Assembly (NCBI GenBank): GCA_951394045.1
Contig: OX595994.1
Span: forward strand, 1,674,001 to 1,738,000
DNA length: 64,000 nucleotides
Reading direction: 5' to 3'
Source of the DNA: Nitzschia sp. DOCU1
Taxonomy: Eukaryota; Bacillariophyta; Bacillariophyceae; Bacillariales; Bacillariaceae
In this document: positions 10,133-19,634 of the stretch, one piece after another
Layout: each line of letters begins with the position of its first letter
How positions within the stretch are numbered: position 1 is the first letter of the stretch
Notes under the pieces: model-generated
The model's input: only the letters and a program-made list of their open reading frames with translations
The model's database searches: none
What the model was told of the DNA's origin: nothing
Made by a program: the position numbers and the translations under genes

Positions 10133-10514
10133 CAGTCGCAATGGTAGAGTACTGAGACTCATACAGAATTAATCCTTTAAAAAGCACGAAGGGGTCCACC
10201 GCACCATCACCGTTGAGAGGTGGTGCCCGGTAGTAGAGAAGCAGCTGGAAATTCGAACAGTTTGACTACTCACACCTCAAGCGCGTGGCGCTATCGTAAG
10301 GGCATATGTGGTGTCCGTCCTGCGTTGCTACTCACTGTGCTGTGGCTGTGCCGACCGGTCTATTTTTCACTCTCGCTCGTATGATACCATCCGGTTAACG
10401 ACGACGACGAGAAAGACAACACATCTCATGTTCAAATAGCAACCGGTAATTACCCTTCCATTCCTTGGTCAAAGGTGCTGGGCGGAAAAAGTCTGGCGGA
10501 ATCTTTCTTATGCG
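10133..10514. other. Intergenic region between sulfotransferase-like duplicates
   Basis: These 382 nt hold no recognisable gene; the promoter of the second copy is expected here. Confidence 0.45.
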
Positions 10515-12200
10515 ATGCTTAAAGGGAAAAGTCGGCAGAGCAAAGCAGTGGTAATTCTTCCCCGACATGCCACCGTCCGGACGATTCTGACCGTACTCGG
10601 CTTTTCAATTGTGTATTTGTTTGCGACTGTTGCTCGTGACATGACGAGTGTGAATAATGGACTCTACGACACTGACGAAGATCGACGACTCGTGGATTCT
10701 CCGCTCGAAGGAGGAATCCCTCTTCCTGAAGGAAATCGTACTAATAAATTGGAATCGAATCATCTGAAGAAGCAAGCCGAATCTGACATGCTGGAAGTTA
10801 TGACCAAAACTTTCAATACAACGAAAGCAAGCAACTACCACGAGCAGGTTCTTCATGCCAAAATGTCCTCATTTAGCCCAGCATCGACGGCTGCCTGGGT
10901 CAACAAGACCATTCGAAAGTGGGGATGCCATCGCACCGAAACACCAACCATTTTCGTCCACATTGGGAAAGCGGGTGGGGGCATGATCAGGGCTCGATTT
11001 GCTGCTGCCGCCCTAAACTATGATCGTGGTTTATGGAAATCAGCACTCCAGGACAATCACTACTATGCGGTCTCTCCTTCTGTCAATGCAAGTTTCTGCA
11101 ATTCCTTGTACTTCAATCTAAGACATCCTGAAAGCAAAGTGTGGGAGTGGACATACGAAGGAAACCTTCCCTGTCTGGCGACGACCCCAATCGGAATGGC
11201 ACTGGGCTGTCCAGAGCCCACTAAAAAAGAAACTGCGCGGTGTTTGGGATGTCGAAACTTGACCAGCAGTAATTGTCATACCGTTTATACAGGGCACAAT
11301 AACATCGGAAGTGAAATTCACTGGCTGCCGCCACCGTATCTGGAAAAGTGGTGGAGGTCAACAAACTGGAGTCATGGTGATGGAGAGCAAGACGGGCTGA
11401 TGGTCGATTGGAAGACGATTCGTGTTGACGAAGGTCCATGGTGCTTTGCTGATTCCAGTGATCACTCTCGGCCGAAACACTTGCCAAACTATGTTAAAAT
11501 ATTTCCTAATTGCTCAATACCGATTGGCCGTGAATGGGATGAAAAGTTCCAATCCTTCTGGCTCAACCACAAATCGTTCAACAAAGCCCGACGAGACTCA
11601 TCTGAACCCGTGAACTACTCCCCTATTTATGCGTCCATGCCCGTCCAACGAATTACCATGATGAGGGAGCCCTGGTCGTGGCTGGTGTCCAAATTCTTCT
11701 GGTACCCGTACTTGTACAAGCCCTTGAAGTGTGATGATCTTGAGCATGCCAAAAACTGGACGTACGGGATGACTCTCCATTACATTGGAAATATTTGCGG
11801 GGACGATTGTGCAACACGATTTGATCAAGGGCTCATGACCGTCCCAGAACTCGTCATTCAATCTGAATCCAATCTACGGCATGCGTTTTCAGTTGTGGGG
11901 CTATTGAACGAGACCGAGACGTTCTATGACATGGTTTCGACCCGCGTTGGCTATTTGGATATGCGTCGCAACCCGCATGTGAGGGGAAAGCTGCACGCAT
12001 CGGGAGGAGACGAAGAGAAGATTCGGTGCAACAAAGCGTATCAAGATCCTTCCTTTCAATCGTCGCTGAAAGAGCTTGTACCTTTTGTTGCTGTTTTGGA
12101 ACATTTGTATGAAGTTGCAGTGGAAGTCAACAGATTTCAGCTTGAAGAGCTTCGAACCTGTGAGAATGCTCAAGGGTCGTTGAACGAGGTCAATCTCTAG
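10515..12200 (+). CDS. Sulfotransferase-like type II membrane protein, copy 2
   Basis: This 561-residue tandem paralogue of the preceding gene has an anchor at about 22-38 (TILTVLGFSIVYLFATVA), a stem that differs in length and sequence from copy 1, then a strongly conserved domain starting at AAWVNKTIRKWGCHRTETPT. The PAPS-binding signatures are TPTIFVHIGKAGGGM and ITMMREPWSWLVSKFFW. Nearly every lumenal Cys of copy 1 is retained, including those in ICGDDCATRFDQG and the CLGC cluster, which suggests shared disulphides. The domain also shares FSVVGL and HLYEVAVEVNRFQLEELR near its C-terminus with copy 1. The role is as for copy 1; divergence of the stem and of the loop near residue 290 leaves room for a different acceptor or Golgi position. 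I see no frameshift or internal stop. Confidence 0.75.
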   Translation: MLKGKSRQSKAVVILPRHATVRTILTVLGFSIVYLFATVARDMTSVNNGLYDTDEDRRLVDSPLEGGIPLPEGNRTNKLESNHLKKQAESDMLEVMTKTFNTTKASNYHEQVLHAKMSSFSPASTAAWVNKTIRKWGCHRTETPTIFVHIGKAGGGMIRARFAAAALNYDRGLWKSALQDNHYYAVSPSVNASFCNSLYFNLRHPESKVWEWTYEGNLPCLATTPIGMALGCPEPTKKETARCLGCRNLTSSNCHTVYTGHNNIGSEIHWLPPPYLEKWWRSTNWSHGDGEQDGLMVDWKTIRVDEGPWCFADSSDHSRPKHLPNYVKIFPNCSIPIGREWDEKFQSFWLNHKSFNKARRDSSEPVNYSPIYASMPVQRITMMREPWSWLVSKFFWYPYLYKPLKCDDLEHAKNWTYGMTLHYIGNICGDDCATRFDQGLMTVPELVIQSESNLRHAFSVVGLLNETETFYDMVSTRVGYLDMRRNPHVRGKLHASGGDEEKIRCNKAYQDPSFQSSLKELVPFVAVLEHLYEVAVEVNRFQLEELRTCENAQGSLNEVNL

Positions 12201-12906
12201 GAGGAAATTCATATGGGACGAGGAGCTAGAGCTACCGCCTACTAGCACGGTACATATTCCAGAACGCTCTATCATTCGCCCCCGTCCTGTTCTTACAGCC
12301 ACAGCACGACCAGTCACCCAAGTTGGACGCTGCTGGAAACAAGAATATGAAGAACCACCTGTGGTTCATGCGTTCCACTCAGAGATGTCACAGTTGCGGA
12401 AACATCTGGTGGTTATCTACTCGCTAGCCTGTATGTAGTAGCAAGCAATCAGCGAGCAGGGGTATCGTAGAACAGGTCTACTATTACACGCAGTTGGTGA
12501 GTCGACCACACCGACTACTCACCTTACACCGCGCATGGAGACTACTAACTTTGTCGCAAAGCGTGACAAAAAATGAGGTTCTCATATTTCGAATATTGCC
12601 CCTCCAAGACTTAACGGCACGCGCGCCCATCCCGAAAGGGAAAGTCCCGGAACGAAAATCCGTCATGAAGACTTTTTTGATGACCGGCCTGTGACGTGAA
12701 AGTCAGAGAGAAGAACCCGTGAACTGTTCTGTCGTAGTGATGCCAACATTCTTTTAAAGTCCCCGTGGGAGTAACGATTGCGAAGGAAAGTCCAACAACC
12801 TGAAGCAAGAAGGTTGTTGTAAAGACAACGACGAGCAGCATCATTTTCACCTGACGACGGCCCTAGTCGCCAGTTTCTCGGAATCAACTCTGAAAAAGAA
12901 GAGTCA
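12201..12906. other. Intergenic region; possible tiny secreted peptide on minus strand
   Basis: This 706-nt gap has CTACTAG-like words near 12240 and 12420. On the minus strand a 79-codon frame (12850 down to 12611) begins MKMMLLVVVFTTTFLLQVVG, which resembles a signal peptide, but the rest shows no known feature. I do not call it a gene; it would start only 57 nt from the plus-strand gene at 12907. Confidence 0.3.
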
Positions 12907-14013
12907 ATGAACGCGTTCTCATTGAATCGCTCAAGGAGCCATAACCATGCCTTTTCCTCTCCGGCATGCGTTCTCCGCTTCCTTCTAGGGTTTCTATTGT
13001 TGTTTCCCTTGACTCACGCCAGCATGGAAGGCCACGAGAAAATTGCCGCCATGTGCCCACCTGTGCTAGTATCTTCTCCCGAGGAAGTCGGGCACTACTG
13101 CCACTCGGGCCAGGCACGGCACTTTCAAATCCACAATTTAACTTACGAGTGCTTCGCAATGAACCATCACATGCCAATTTGCAAAGGCAAGATCCACCCC
13201 CGCATGGAGTTGCCCAAATGTTCTCAGGAGACTATTGCCGATTGCGGAGACGAGACCATTTACGCGAACTTTAACGATAAAAGTTCGGGTCCCTGTTTCT
13301 ATCGAGAAGAAGATGTTCTGTGGCACAGCTCCAAATGTTCTGGGAACTCGTTCCAGTGTTTCGACACCACAAAGAACAAGTGGTGTGCAGGAACTGTTGA
13401 ACGCCATGTTTCACCTGATCCGCCAGTAACTTGTCCTCCAGAAACCGTCTATTCCATTCACGAAGCTACCCACTATTGCTCTCGATCCAGTTTGGCGACT
13501 CGGGTTGACCCCGAGGATCCTTCTGCGTATGCCTGCTACTGGAAGAATGGTACGACCGCTTGTAGTGGAACAATTGATCCTGGAGCCGTGCAAGTCCCGT
13601 CGTGTACTATCCCGATTGAAAATTGTTTCGAGATTGAGAAGGTATGTCGAATGGATGAAGGCTCCAGATTCTTGTCCTGCAACGATAGGCAGGGTGAGTT
13701 GTCCTTTGAATGCTGGGATACATCCCTGGATCAATGGTGTGTGGGTCAAATTGTCCGCGCAAAAAGGACTATGAAGCCCTATCAGACTTCAACTATTGAC
13801 GTCAATACGGCAAGCAGCCAGCGATGGGGCGTTGCCTCGATAGCCCTTATGTTAGTGGCCGGTGCAATGGTCGGACTCGTGGTTGAGCGCAGATTTCGGG
13901 ATTCTGGAGCCGACCCTGTGCAGCAGCATCTTCCGGCTGAGAAGTTTGAGTACCATGCCGTATCCGACGAGGCGTTGGACCATGACCTAGAGCTTACCAT
14001 GATGTTGCATTGA
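12907..14013 (+). CDS. Cys-rich cell-surface protein with four internal repeats
   Basis: This 368-residue protein has an N-terminal signal sequence (about 20-38, LRFLLGFLLLFPLTHA), an ectodomain of about 260 residues, one transmembrane helix at about 308-328 (VASIALMLVAGAMVGLVVE) and a short cytosolic tail. The ectodomain holds four degenerate modules of about 50-70 residues. Each ends in an aromatic-flanked Cys and then C-x-G-x-I/V: ECFAMNHHMPICKGKI, QCFDTTKNKWCAGTV, ACYWKNGTTACSGTI, ECWDTSLDQWCVGQI. Spacing suggests three disulphides per module. A few N-glycosylation sequons (NLT, NGT) are present. The family is not recognised. A role in adhesion, recognition or wall attachment is plausible from the topology. 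It follows the glycan-modifying genes on the same strand and could be one of their substrates, which is speculation. Confidence 0.7.
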   Translation: MNAFSLNRSRSHNHAFSSPACVLRFLLGFLLLFPLTHASMEGHEKIAAMCPPVLVSSPEEVGHYCHSGQARHFQIHNLTYECFAMNHHMPICKGKIHPRMELPKCSQETIADCGDETIYANFNDKSSGPCFYREEDVLWHSSKCSGNSFQCFDTTKNKWCAGTVERHVSPDPPVTCPPETVYSIHEATHYCSRSSLATRVDPEDPSAYACYWKNGTTACSGTIDPGAVQVPSCTIPIENCFEIEKVCRMDEGSRFLSCNDRQGELSFECWDTSLDQWCVGQIVRAKRTMKPYQTSTIDVNTASSQRWGVASIALMLVAGAMVGLVVERRFRDSGADPVQQHLPAEKFEYHAVSDEALDHDLELTMMLH

Positions 14014-14179
14014 AGTGAATCGGTGGCTCCTGCAAAATAGTTCACATTTTTCCTTTATAAATTTTCCTTCATAATTTTATCTTTTGTTGAGAGCTACAAA
14101 ATTGTTCACTCATCTCAGTCTGGCACTATCGCTAGAGTAGATGTTATTGCTCCCAACTCAAGCTAGTAGTTTTCTAACA

Positions 14180-15853
14180 CTAATCGTGGTGGAGAGACTC
14201 AACTTTGCAGATTTGCTCTTCAACGCTATCAAAAGATGCATGCGCATGACACGCCTCCAACGTGACTTGCATTGGGCATTCCCTCAACAGTGAGAAGAGG
14301 ATAGACGCCTGGCCCGAGAGGAAAAGGCGCCTCATCCCCTGGTCTTGGTTCCCATCGTCCTCAAACGGCAGGAAGAAAAGTCCGTTCCGCACGCCGTGAT
14401 ATAGTCGCTCAAGTACAAGAGGCCAAATACTCGGAGATATCGGTCTGTCCAGTTGTGCCCGACCAGCATAGTTGAAGGACAGCAACTGGATGGTACGGAG
14501 CGAAAAGCTACTGTGGAACGGTTGCAAGAAATGTCTTCGATGCAGGTTGTTTATCTCCCCTAGCGCTGGATACCGAAGGAGTAGAGTTTGCATCTCTTCA
14601 TCAAACCTTGTAACACGAACGGTGTCGTAAGCAGTTACCGGATGTCCTTGTAAATTCAACCGCCAAAGACTCTTCCTCCTCGAAACAAGGTCGCCATTAA
14701 CAGACGATTTTTCATCCGATGAATCCCAGAATGGCACTTCAATATTCCCACGACGACAAGATAAGTTGATGTCTCTCAGGAGGGGACAAGTGTCAACAAC
14801 ATCCAAAAGTCGGTGTGCTTCCGCCGGATCGATGGCGACGCAGGAAAGACAAAGCCTCTCTATAGATCGGCATCCATCCAAGGCATCAGCCAGCAACCCT
14901 ACCTGGAAAAAGGCAAGCATGTCAGTCCGGCTAAGACTGACGCTTCTTGAAAACGAAAGATCAAGGCTCCTTATAGTGCAAGATGGACTTTTCATGACAA
15001 GACCCAGAGACTGCATTGCGGACGCAGGTATGAAGTTGAATGGAAGCTTGAGCACCTGCAATTTTTGGTGCCCCTCGAGAGCCGCAATGATAGAAGAAGG
15101 TAGCCCTAGATCAGATGTATTGCAACTTTGTAGTTTCACTTCCACGAGCGAATCATTCCCCATCAGGCCATCTGCCAAATTGCGAGCACTTTCTCTTGTC
15201 ATTGTAATGTCGACCAAATCTAAGCACTCCAAACTAGAAGCTGCCCCCCTTCCTTGGCCAATGCCCGTTGTACCCAGAATACACGACATGTTCAATGGAA
15301 AATCATCATCCATGAGACGCCTGTTTTTCAAAGCACGTTGGACTATCAGGTGCTTCAATGACCGACTATCCTTGCAGAATTCCAACACCACGCCCTCGGA
15401 GGGACTCATTTGTTCCACCGTCCACAAGGAAAACAAACCGGCAGTCTTGAAATACTGTAGCACTTCCTTTAAAGGATCATTCAGCAAGCACTGCATCAAA
15501 TGCAGTTTCTTCCAATTCTTTCGTCGACCGGCAGCCACTTCATTTTCGAAAAAAGATATGATTTCCGACCCGATCTTGGGCGTCAACTCGAACAAAATTT
15601 GCCAATATTCGATGTAAAAGTTGTTTTCGAGGTCATCGAGTTGCTCCCTCTGTCTCCATTCTCTCAAACTCCCTGTGATCTCCTCCTCCAAGAAACTCAT
15701 TTCGTTTTTCACATCAAGCAAGCCGAGGGACTGCGCGTGACTAGGCCGCGAACGGAGCCGATAGACGGCATTGTTGACAAGGTGGAAATCGACATGCCCG
15801 TCTCTAACGCGGGGCAAGTTAAGCATTCTTTCACCTCTACAATTCGGTGACAC
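14180..15853 (-). CDS. Leucine-rich-repeat protein
   Basis: This 557-residue single-exon protein has no signal or membrane segment. Its N-terminal third is helical and includes FFENEVAAGRRKNWKKLHLM. Between about 205 and 370 it has irregular LRRs of the ribonuclease-inhibitor-like type (SLECLDLVDITM, SLVEVKLQSCN, KLQVLKLPFNFI, TIRSLDLSFS, SIERLCLSCVAI, LLRDINLSCR). A conserved C-terminal block, LLSFNYAGRAQLD, GQASILFSLLRE and VTLEACHA, closes the protein. The same N- and C-terminal blocks recur in the pseudogene at 30216-31494, so this is a multi-copy family in this genome. LRRs bind proteins; no partner can be named. Similar intracellular LRR families are expanded in diatoms. Confidence 0.75.
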   Translation of the reverse strand: MSPNCRGERMLNLPRVRDGHVDFHLVNNAVYRLRSRPSHAQSLGLLDVKNEMSFLEEEITGSLREWRQREQLDDLENNFYIEYWQILFELTPKIGSEIISFFENEVAAGRRKNWKKLHLMQCLLNDPLKEVLQYFKTAGLFSLWTVEQMSPSEGVVLEFCKDSRSLKHLIVQRALKNRRLMDDDFPLNMSCILGTTGIGQGRGAASSLECLDLVDITMTRESARNLADGLMGNDSLVEVKLQSCNTSDLGLPSSIIAALEGHQKLQVLKLPFNFIPASAMQSLGLVMKSPSCTIRSLDLSFSRSVSLSRTDMLAFFQVGLLADALDGCRSIERLCLSCVAIDPAEAHRLLDVVDTCPLLRDINLSCRRGNIEVPFWDSSDEKSSVNGDLVSRRKSLWRLNLQGHPVTAYDTVRVTRFDEEMQTLLLRYPALGEINNLHRRHFLQPFHSSFSLRTIQLLSFNYAGRAQLDRPISPSIWPLVLERLYHGVRNGLFFLPFEDDGNQDQGMRRLFLSGQASILFSLLRECPMQVTLEACHAHASFDSVEEQICKVESLHHD

Positions 15854-16564
15854 AGATCAAAACTGTATGGTATAGGTCAAAACAGTGCCTTTATGATGTT
15901 TGGCTTCGCCTCATCATCATTGTTCAGTTGCCGGACGTGGGATATGCAATGTGGCTGTTGTTCTATGAAGTTCGTCCGAAAAAATGAAAAAGCTACCAAG
16001 TTTTGTTCCGAGACCACGCATGCATGACGTCGTTGTTGTCAGAAGCATTCGAATGAATCATGCCCTCGCGCGAAATCCTTGATGCTAGACTTGTATGTAC
16101 TGGTACGGTTGGTATGTCCATCAATAGATTTCTGCCAATTTCCTCCGTCAATAAGGTAGTCTCGAGCGGTTTGGATGCGTCCAATGGAATTTCGGACTAT
16201 GAAGTCTGGGGTGACAGTATCTACATGGTATACACCTGCTATAAGTGCAGCTTGCACTTACTACGTGGATGGTGGTCGTCTTGTTTTGCGAAGGAACAAT
16301 TAATGATGGCATCGTCTTACGCGTCGCTACCTAAATCCATATTAACGTGAACAACACCGATACTTTTGATTGGAAGCTCACCCCCGCTACAAGTAGTTTC
16401 GTATTCATGCTTGAATGGCACGATAAGAGCGGTCAAAAAGAGTAGAAATACAGTGCTAGAACGAAAAATACTGTACATGCTAATCGTTGCTGCCGCTCAA
16501 CATCTCAAGCGAGTCCTTCTGGCCACTGGGAGAGCCTTTCCGTGATGTATTAGCGCTGCATTGT
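15854..16564. other. Intergenic region, no supported gene
   Basis: This 711-nt gap has overlapping short frames on both strands around 15990-16350. None shows a recognisable domain. The region may hold a decayed coding fragment, but I cannot assign it to a gene or a transposon. Confidence 0.4.
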
Positions 16565-17119
16565 TTAGTTGCGAGAAGTCAAGGGCATGGATGGAGCAAT
16601 GGCTGTGGTAGCGGTGTTTCCAGAGCGAGCCTTTTTGGATTTGTGCACAGCAGAAGATGAAGTGGCAGCGATCGGTTGCTTCTTGTTCTTGTTGTTTCGT
16701 CGGCTCTTTTTCTTGTTCTTTCCTCCGGCCTTTTTGGCTAGTCGTTTCTCATGCCATGCATTTTCCTTCTCGATCTTTTCCAACACGGCGATGAATTCTT
16801 CCTTGGAAACGACGGGGTGTTCTTGTTCTTCTTCGAATGACGCCGGGGGCATGGATGGGACAGTGGGCTCCTCCACGATTTGTGTCGTTTCTTCTTCCAA
16901 TTCGATAGGGTCAAATAAATCTTCTTCCGCGAGGGATTTGTTATCATCGTAGGCACGGGATGATGGTTGATTCAAGTGCTCCAAGTGGGGAAACGACGAT
17001 TCCGTGGAAGCGGTCGCGGCGACAGTGGCGGACTCCTCATCGACAGTCTGGACGTCCACAAAAGAGGAAGGCTTGGCAGCTTCTTGTTTCTTGGCGTTGC
17101 AAAATAAAGAGCAAAACAT
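16565..17119 (-). CDS. Small protein with acidic middle and Lys-rich tail
   Basis: This 184-residue frame starts MFCSLFCNAKKQ. It has an acidic, Ser/Thr-rich middle, a helix (EFIAVLEKIEKENAWHEKRLAKKA) at about 108-130 and a strongly basic tail (KKKSRRNNKNKKQ). There are no membrane segments. The opening Cys pair at positions 3 and 7 could be lipidated, but no standard myristoylation Gly is present. The basic tail could be a nuclear or nucleolar signal or an RNA-contact region. The family is not recognised; the coding call rests on length, a clean start and consistent composition. Confidence 0.55.
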   Translation of the reverse strand: MFCSLFCNAKKQEAAKPSSFVDVQTVDEESATVAATASTESSFPHLEHLNQPSSRAYDDNKSLAEEDLFDPIELEEETTQIVEEPTVPSMPPASFEEEQEHPVVSKEEFIAVLEKIEKENAWHEKRLAKKAGGKNKKKSRRNNKNKKQPIAATSSSAVHKSKKARSGNTATTAIAPSMPLTSRN

Positions 17120-17584
17120 GATGGCTTTGTTGTGGGAAATGTTGTTGTTGTTGATGTTGCACAGAAAGAGATGAGTTGTGTGTGGCGGAGAGTGGATTTG
17201 GATGTTGGCGACCGAGAAAAGTGAGGGATCGGCATGCTTTCATGTGGGTGCGAACGATTTTGTAACGGTTTTCCATGTGGGAAGTCGACTCCGCTGATCG
17301 GAACTGCTTCCAATGACTCAAATCGATTCATTCGACAACATCCAGCAGCATTTCTCGTCCACGGCTTTTCACGGCCCGCCTCACCATGGGATTAAAGTCA
17401 CGGCTCTCCACACAAGGGAGATCAATGCTACATTGAAGTGCCTCATCTATCACATGAAGCATTGTGGTTCGATAGCTCATCTGCGGTCGCGTGGATTAAT
17501 TCTTTGAAGTGCAGCATTGGATGTCCATTCTGCTGCCAAGTAAAATCGGCACTTTCGAAACCCTATAAACGTATCACAACCGCC
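17120..17584. promoter_or_regulatory. Divergent promoter region with TATA-like box
   Basis: These 465 nt lie between a minus-strand gene (start 17119) and a plus-strand gene (start 17585). CCTATAAACG at about 17563-17572 lies roughly 15-20 nt before the HAD-fold start codon. It could be a TATA box for that gene if the 5' leader is very short or the start lies further in; this is unproven. Confidence 0.35.
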
Positions 17585-18142
17585 ATGAGTCTACAAACCC
17601 AACATTCGAGTGCTATCACCGCCGCCATGGCAAAGATCAAAGAGCTCGGGATCAATTTCTTGGCTTTGGACTTTGATCAGACCATTCTTGATATTCATAC
17701 AGGCGGTCATTGGCAAGGTTCCCAGGATGAACTGTTTGTACATGTCAGACCCGTTTTTGCCCAAATCATTCAAGCGGCCGCGGAAGATGAGGACATGCAC
17801 ATTGCGATTGTGACATTTTCGCGTCAAATACACTTTGTCCGTGGAGTACTGGACCATATTGTGGGTCCTGAAGCCTCGCAGCAAATACCGATTCGAGGAA
17901 GCGATCGATCCTGGGAATATAAGGGCAGCGGCAGTTTGAAAGGAAAACAGCCATACATGGCCAGTGCTGTGGAAGAGCTGGAAAGCCGGAATGAAGGTTT
18001 GAAAATTTCCAAAGCCACTACGTTACTGATCGATGATGATTCGAGGAATATTAGATACGCTCTGAAGGATGGGACTCGAGGGCTCTGGTTCAATCCCGAC
18101 AAACCCCACATGTTGCTTCAGGATATCATGAAACTAGTATAG
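17585..18142 (+). CDS. HAD-superfamily phosphatase-like protein
   Basis: This is a 185-residue protein when started at the Met at 17585 (MSLQTQH). The frame stays open 49 codons further upstream, but that part looks like 5' leader and ends just before a TATA-like sequence. The HAD nucleophile motif is LALDFDQTILD with D29 and D31. A second Ser/Thr motif is suggested by IAIVTFSRQ near residue 79, a Lys follows in the middle, and the acidic motif is LLIDDDSRNI near 150. These are the signatures of a Rossmann-fold phosphohydrolase using an aspartyl-phosphate intermediate and magnesium. There is only a small cap insertion, so the substrate could be a macromolecule or a small phosphoester; it cannot be named. 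No targeting signal is visible, so it is probably cytosolic. Confidence 0.75.
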   Translation: MSLQTQHSSAITAAMAKIKELGINFLALDFDQTILDIHTGGHWQGSQDELFVHVRPVFAQIIQAAAEDEDMHIAIVTFSRQIHFVRGVLDHIVGPEASQQIPIRGSDRSWEYKGSGSLKGKQPYMASAVEELESRNEGLKISKATTLLIDDDSRNIRYALKDGTRGLWFNPDKPHMLLQDIMKLV

Positions 18143-18167
18143 CAAAATTTTGGGTCTAATTTCTTTA

Positions 18168-19214
18168 TTAGCTCTCTTTTTCATCGGAGTTTGAGTCAAA
18201 CAGCCAGGCAACGAGCCCCACAAATGGTACATAATCAATTGTTTCCAGATTGTACTTTACTCGGGCAAGGATGAGTGGCTGAAATATGGAAAAGAGGATA
18301 GGATCGACACAAAAGGCCAAATACGAACGATCTGTCTTGACCAAAGAAAGAAACTCGGACCAATCATTGGATGTCGCGACGATGATGGATTGGTAGAGAG
18401 CAAAACCCGCCACGGAGGCCGCAATGGCGCCAAAGACACGACGGAAGGCAACGCCTACAAAGGTATTATTAGACGGAGCCTCCAAAACACCGCCATTCGA
18501 CCGAAGTTCTGTGACAGCCAAATACGGCGCCAAAAAAGCATTAGTAAGATTGATTCCCAGGAGCAGCCAGCTTATCAACAGAACGGATCGGGGTAGCCTC
18601 CGCGCTGTATCTTGCCAGAGAGCAGGCAGCATGGCAAAGATCCAGGCCTCGACTCCATTGAATATAGCTAGCCGCGGTGGAATCACGTAGGGGGCATCGT
18701 CATTGTGTAACAGTTCGGATAAGTAAAAGAAATGATAGGAATCTTCAATGACGGGCACAAAGTCCTCCTCGGTGGCAGGCCATCCTGGTGTCATGGGAAT
18801 AAAATCTGGAACGGGTAGACCATTGGCCTGTGCGGCTGCCCCAAACACCATCAGATACCAATACAAAAATCCAAATCCTGAAAACAGAGCAAACTTGCCC
18901 CAATCTGTTGTTGTTGTGGAAGCTTGGTCTTCTTGGTCGTCCAAGTCTGGAGTACCATAGGTCATTGAAAGTTGCATGTAGTTGGCCCGATGATGCGGCA
19001 GTTTTCGTCTCGTCACCGTGCGTGAGGCTTTTGGTTGGTCATTCTTGACTGCAAAATGCGAAAGATTTTTTGAGCCCAAGAGCGTCAAGGGCTTGACAGC
19101 GTCGAAATTTGAAGCTTGGGAAAATCCATTGATGGTGACAAAGTTGCAGAACAAAACCAAAGTGCCGATGATTGCCACGAGAGTTCGTCCTCGCCACTCT
19201 GTCGCCATCTTCAT
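18168..19214 (-). CDS. Probable plastid multi-pass membrane protein
   Basis: This 348-residue protein begins with a signal peptide (LVAIIGTLVLFCNFVTING) followed at once by FSQASNF. Phe after the predicted cleavage site fits the ASAFAP-type plastid signal of diatoms, and a basic transit-like stretch follows (TVTRRKLPHHR). The mature part has about five hydrophobic segments: near 115-130 (FALFSGFGFLYWYLMVFGAA), 205-220, 228-245, 272-290 and 320-335. Its conserved-looking core is GWPATEEDFVPVIEDSYHFF and the flanking helices. No family with known function is recognised. A plastid envelope or thylakoid location is inferred. It ends 25 nt from the convergent HAD-fold gene and shares its upstream region with the FKBP gene. 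Confidence 0.7.
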   Translation of the reverse strand: MKMATEWRGRTLVAIIGTLVLFCNFVTINGFSQASNFDAVKPLTLLGSKNLSHFAVKNDQPKASRTVTRRKLPHHRANYMQLSMTYGTPDLDDQEDQASTTTTDWGKFALFSGFGFLYWYLMVFGAAAQANGLPVPDFIPMTPGWPATEEDFVPVIEDSYHFFYLSELLHNDDAPYVIPPRLAIFNGVEAWIFAMLPALWQDTARRLPRSVLLISWLLLGINLTNAFLAPYLAVTELRSNGGVLEAPSNNTFVGVAFRRVFGAIAASVAGFALYQSIIVATSNDWSEFLSLVKTDRSYLAFCVDPILFSIFQPLILARVKYNLETIDYVPFVGLVAWLFDSNSDEKES

Positions 19215-19634
19215 TCACTAGTCCACTTCCGATTTAACGAAGGTCCACTTTGCAGAGATCCCCCCCAAGTATTCCACTTTCAGGATGATGTAGAGGTAGT
19301 GATCCTGCCTTTGTCGAAACAATGACCTTCTCTTGTCGAGGGCGACACGGGCGGTTGCCGTATCTCTTTGTGCACGCGTATCTTTTTCGATCTCTCTCGC
19401 TTTTTGGGGGAACCTTATTTGCGACCTAATTTAATCGAATCAATCAACTTCGGAGTCCAATTAGTCGTACTCCATTGCAATCGCGTCGGGATCGCAATCC
19501 AAAACTGCGTCAGTGGTTTGACGTACCGATTGGATGACACAACACGGGCAATATCCAAAATGGCACCAAACCAGATCCGGTTGCAGCACCACACTCCCAT
19601 CATTGATCAGCGATCACGTAAATTATCTGCAGCA
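19215..19634. promoter_or_regulatory. Shared 420-nt divergent promoter of two plastid-protein genes
   Basis: The minus-strand membrane protein (start 19214) and the FKBP gene (start 19635) diverge from this segment. Both products carry plastid-type pre-sequences, so common light or redox control is possible. No specific element was identified. Confidence 0.4.

Noticed and set aside
12611..12850. 79-codon minus-strand frame with a signal-peptide-like start
   Set aside because: Too short, no conserved features after the hydrophobic stretch, and squeezed next to a divergent gene. Kept only as a note.
14766..15617. 283-codon plus-strand frame opposite the LRR gene
   Set aside because: Antisense to a protein with clear LRRs; no features of its own.
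15993..16350. Overlapping short frames that might be transposon remnants
   Set aside because: No reverse transcriptase, integrase or transposase motif and no terminal repeats were found.
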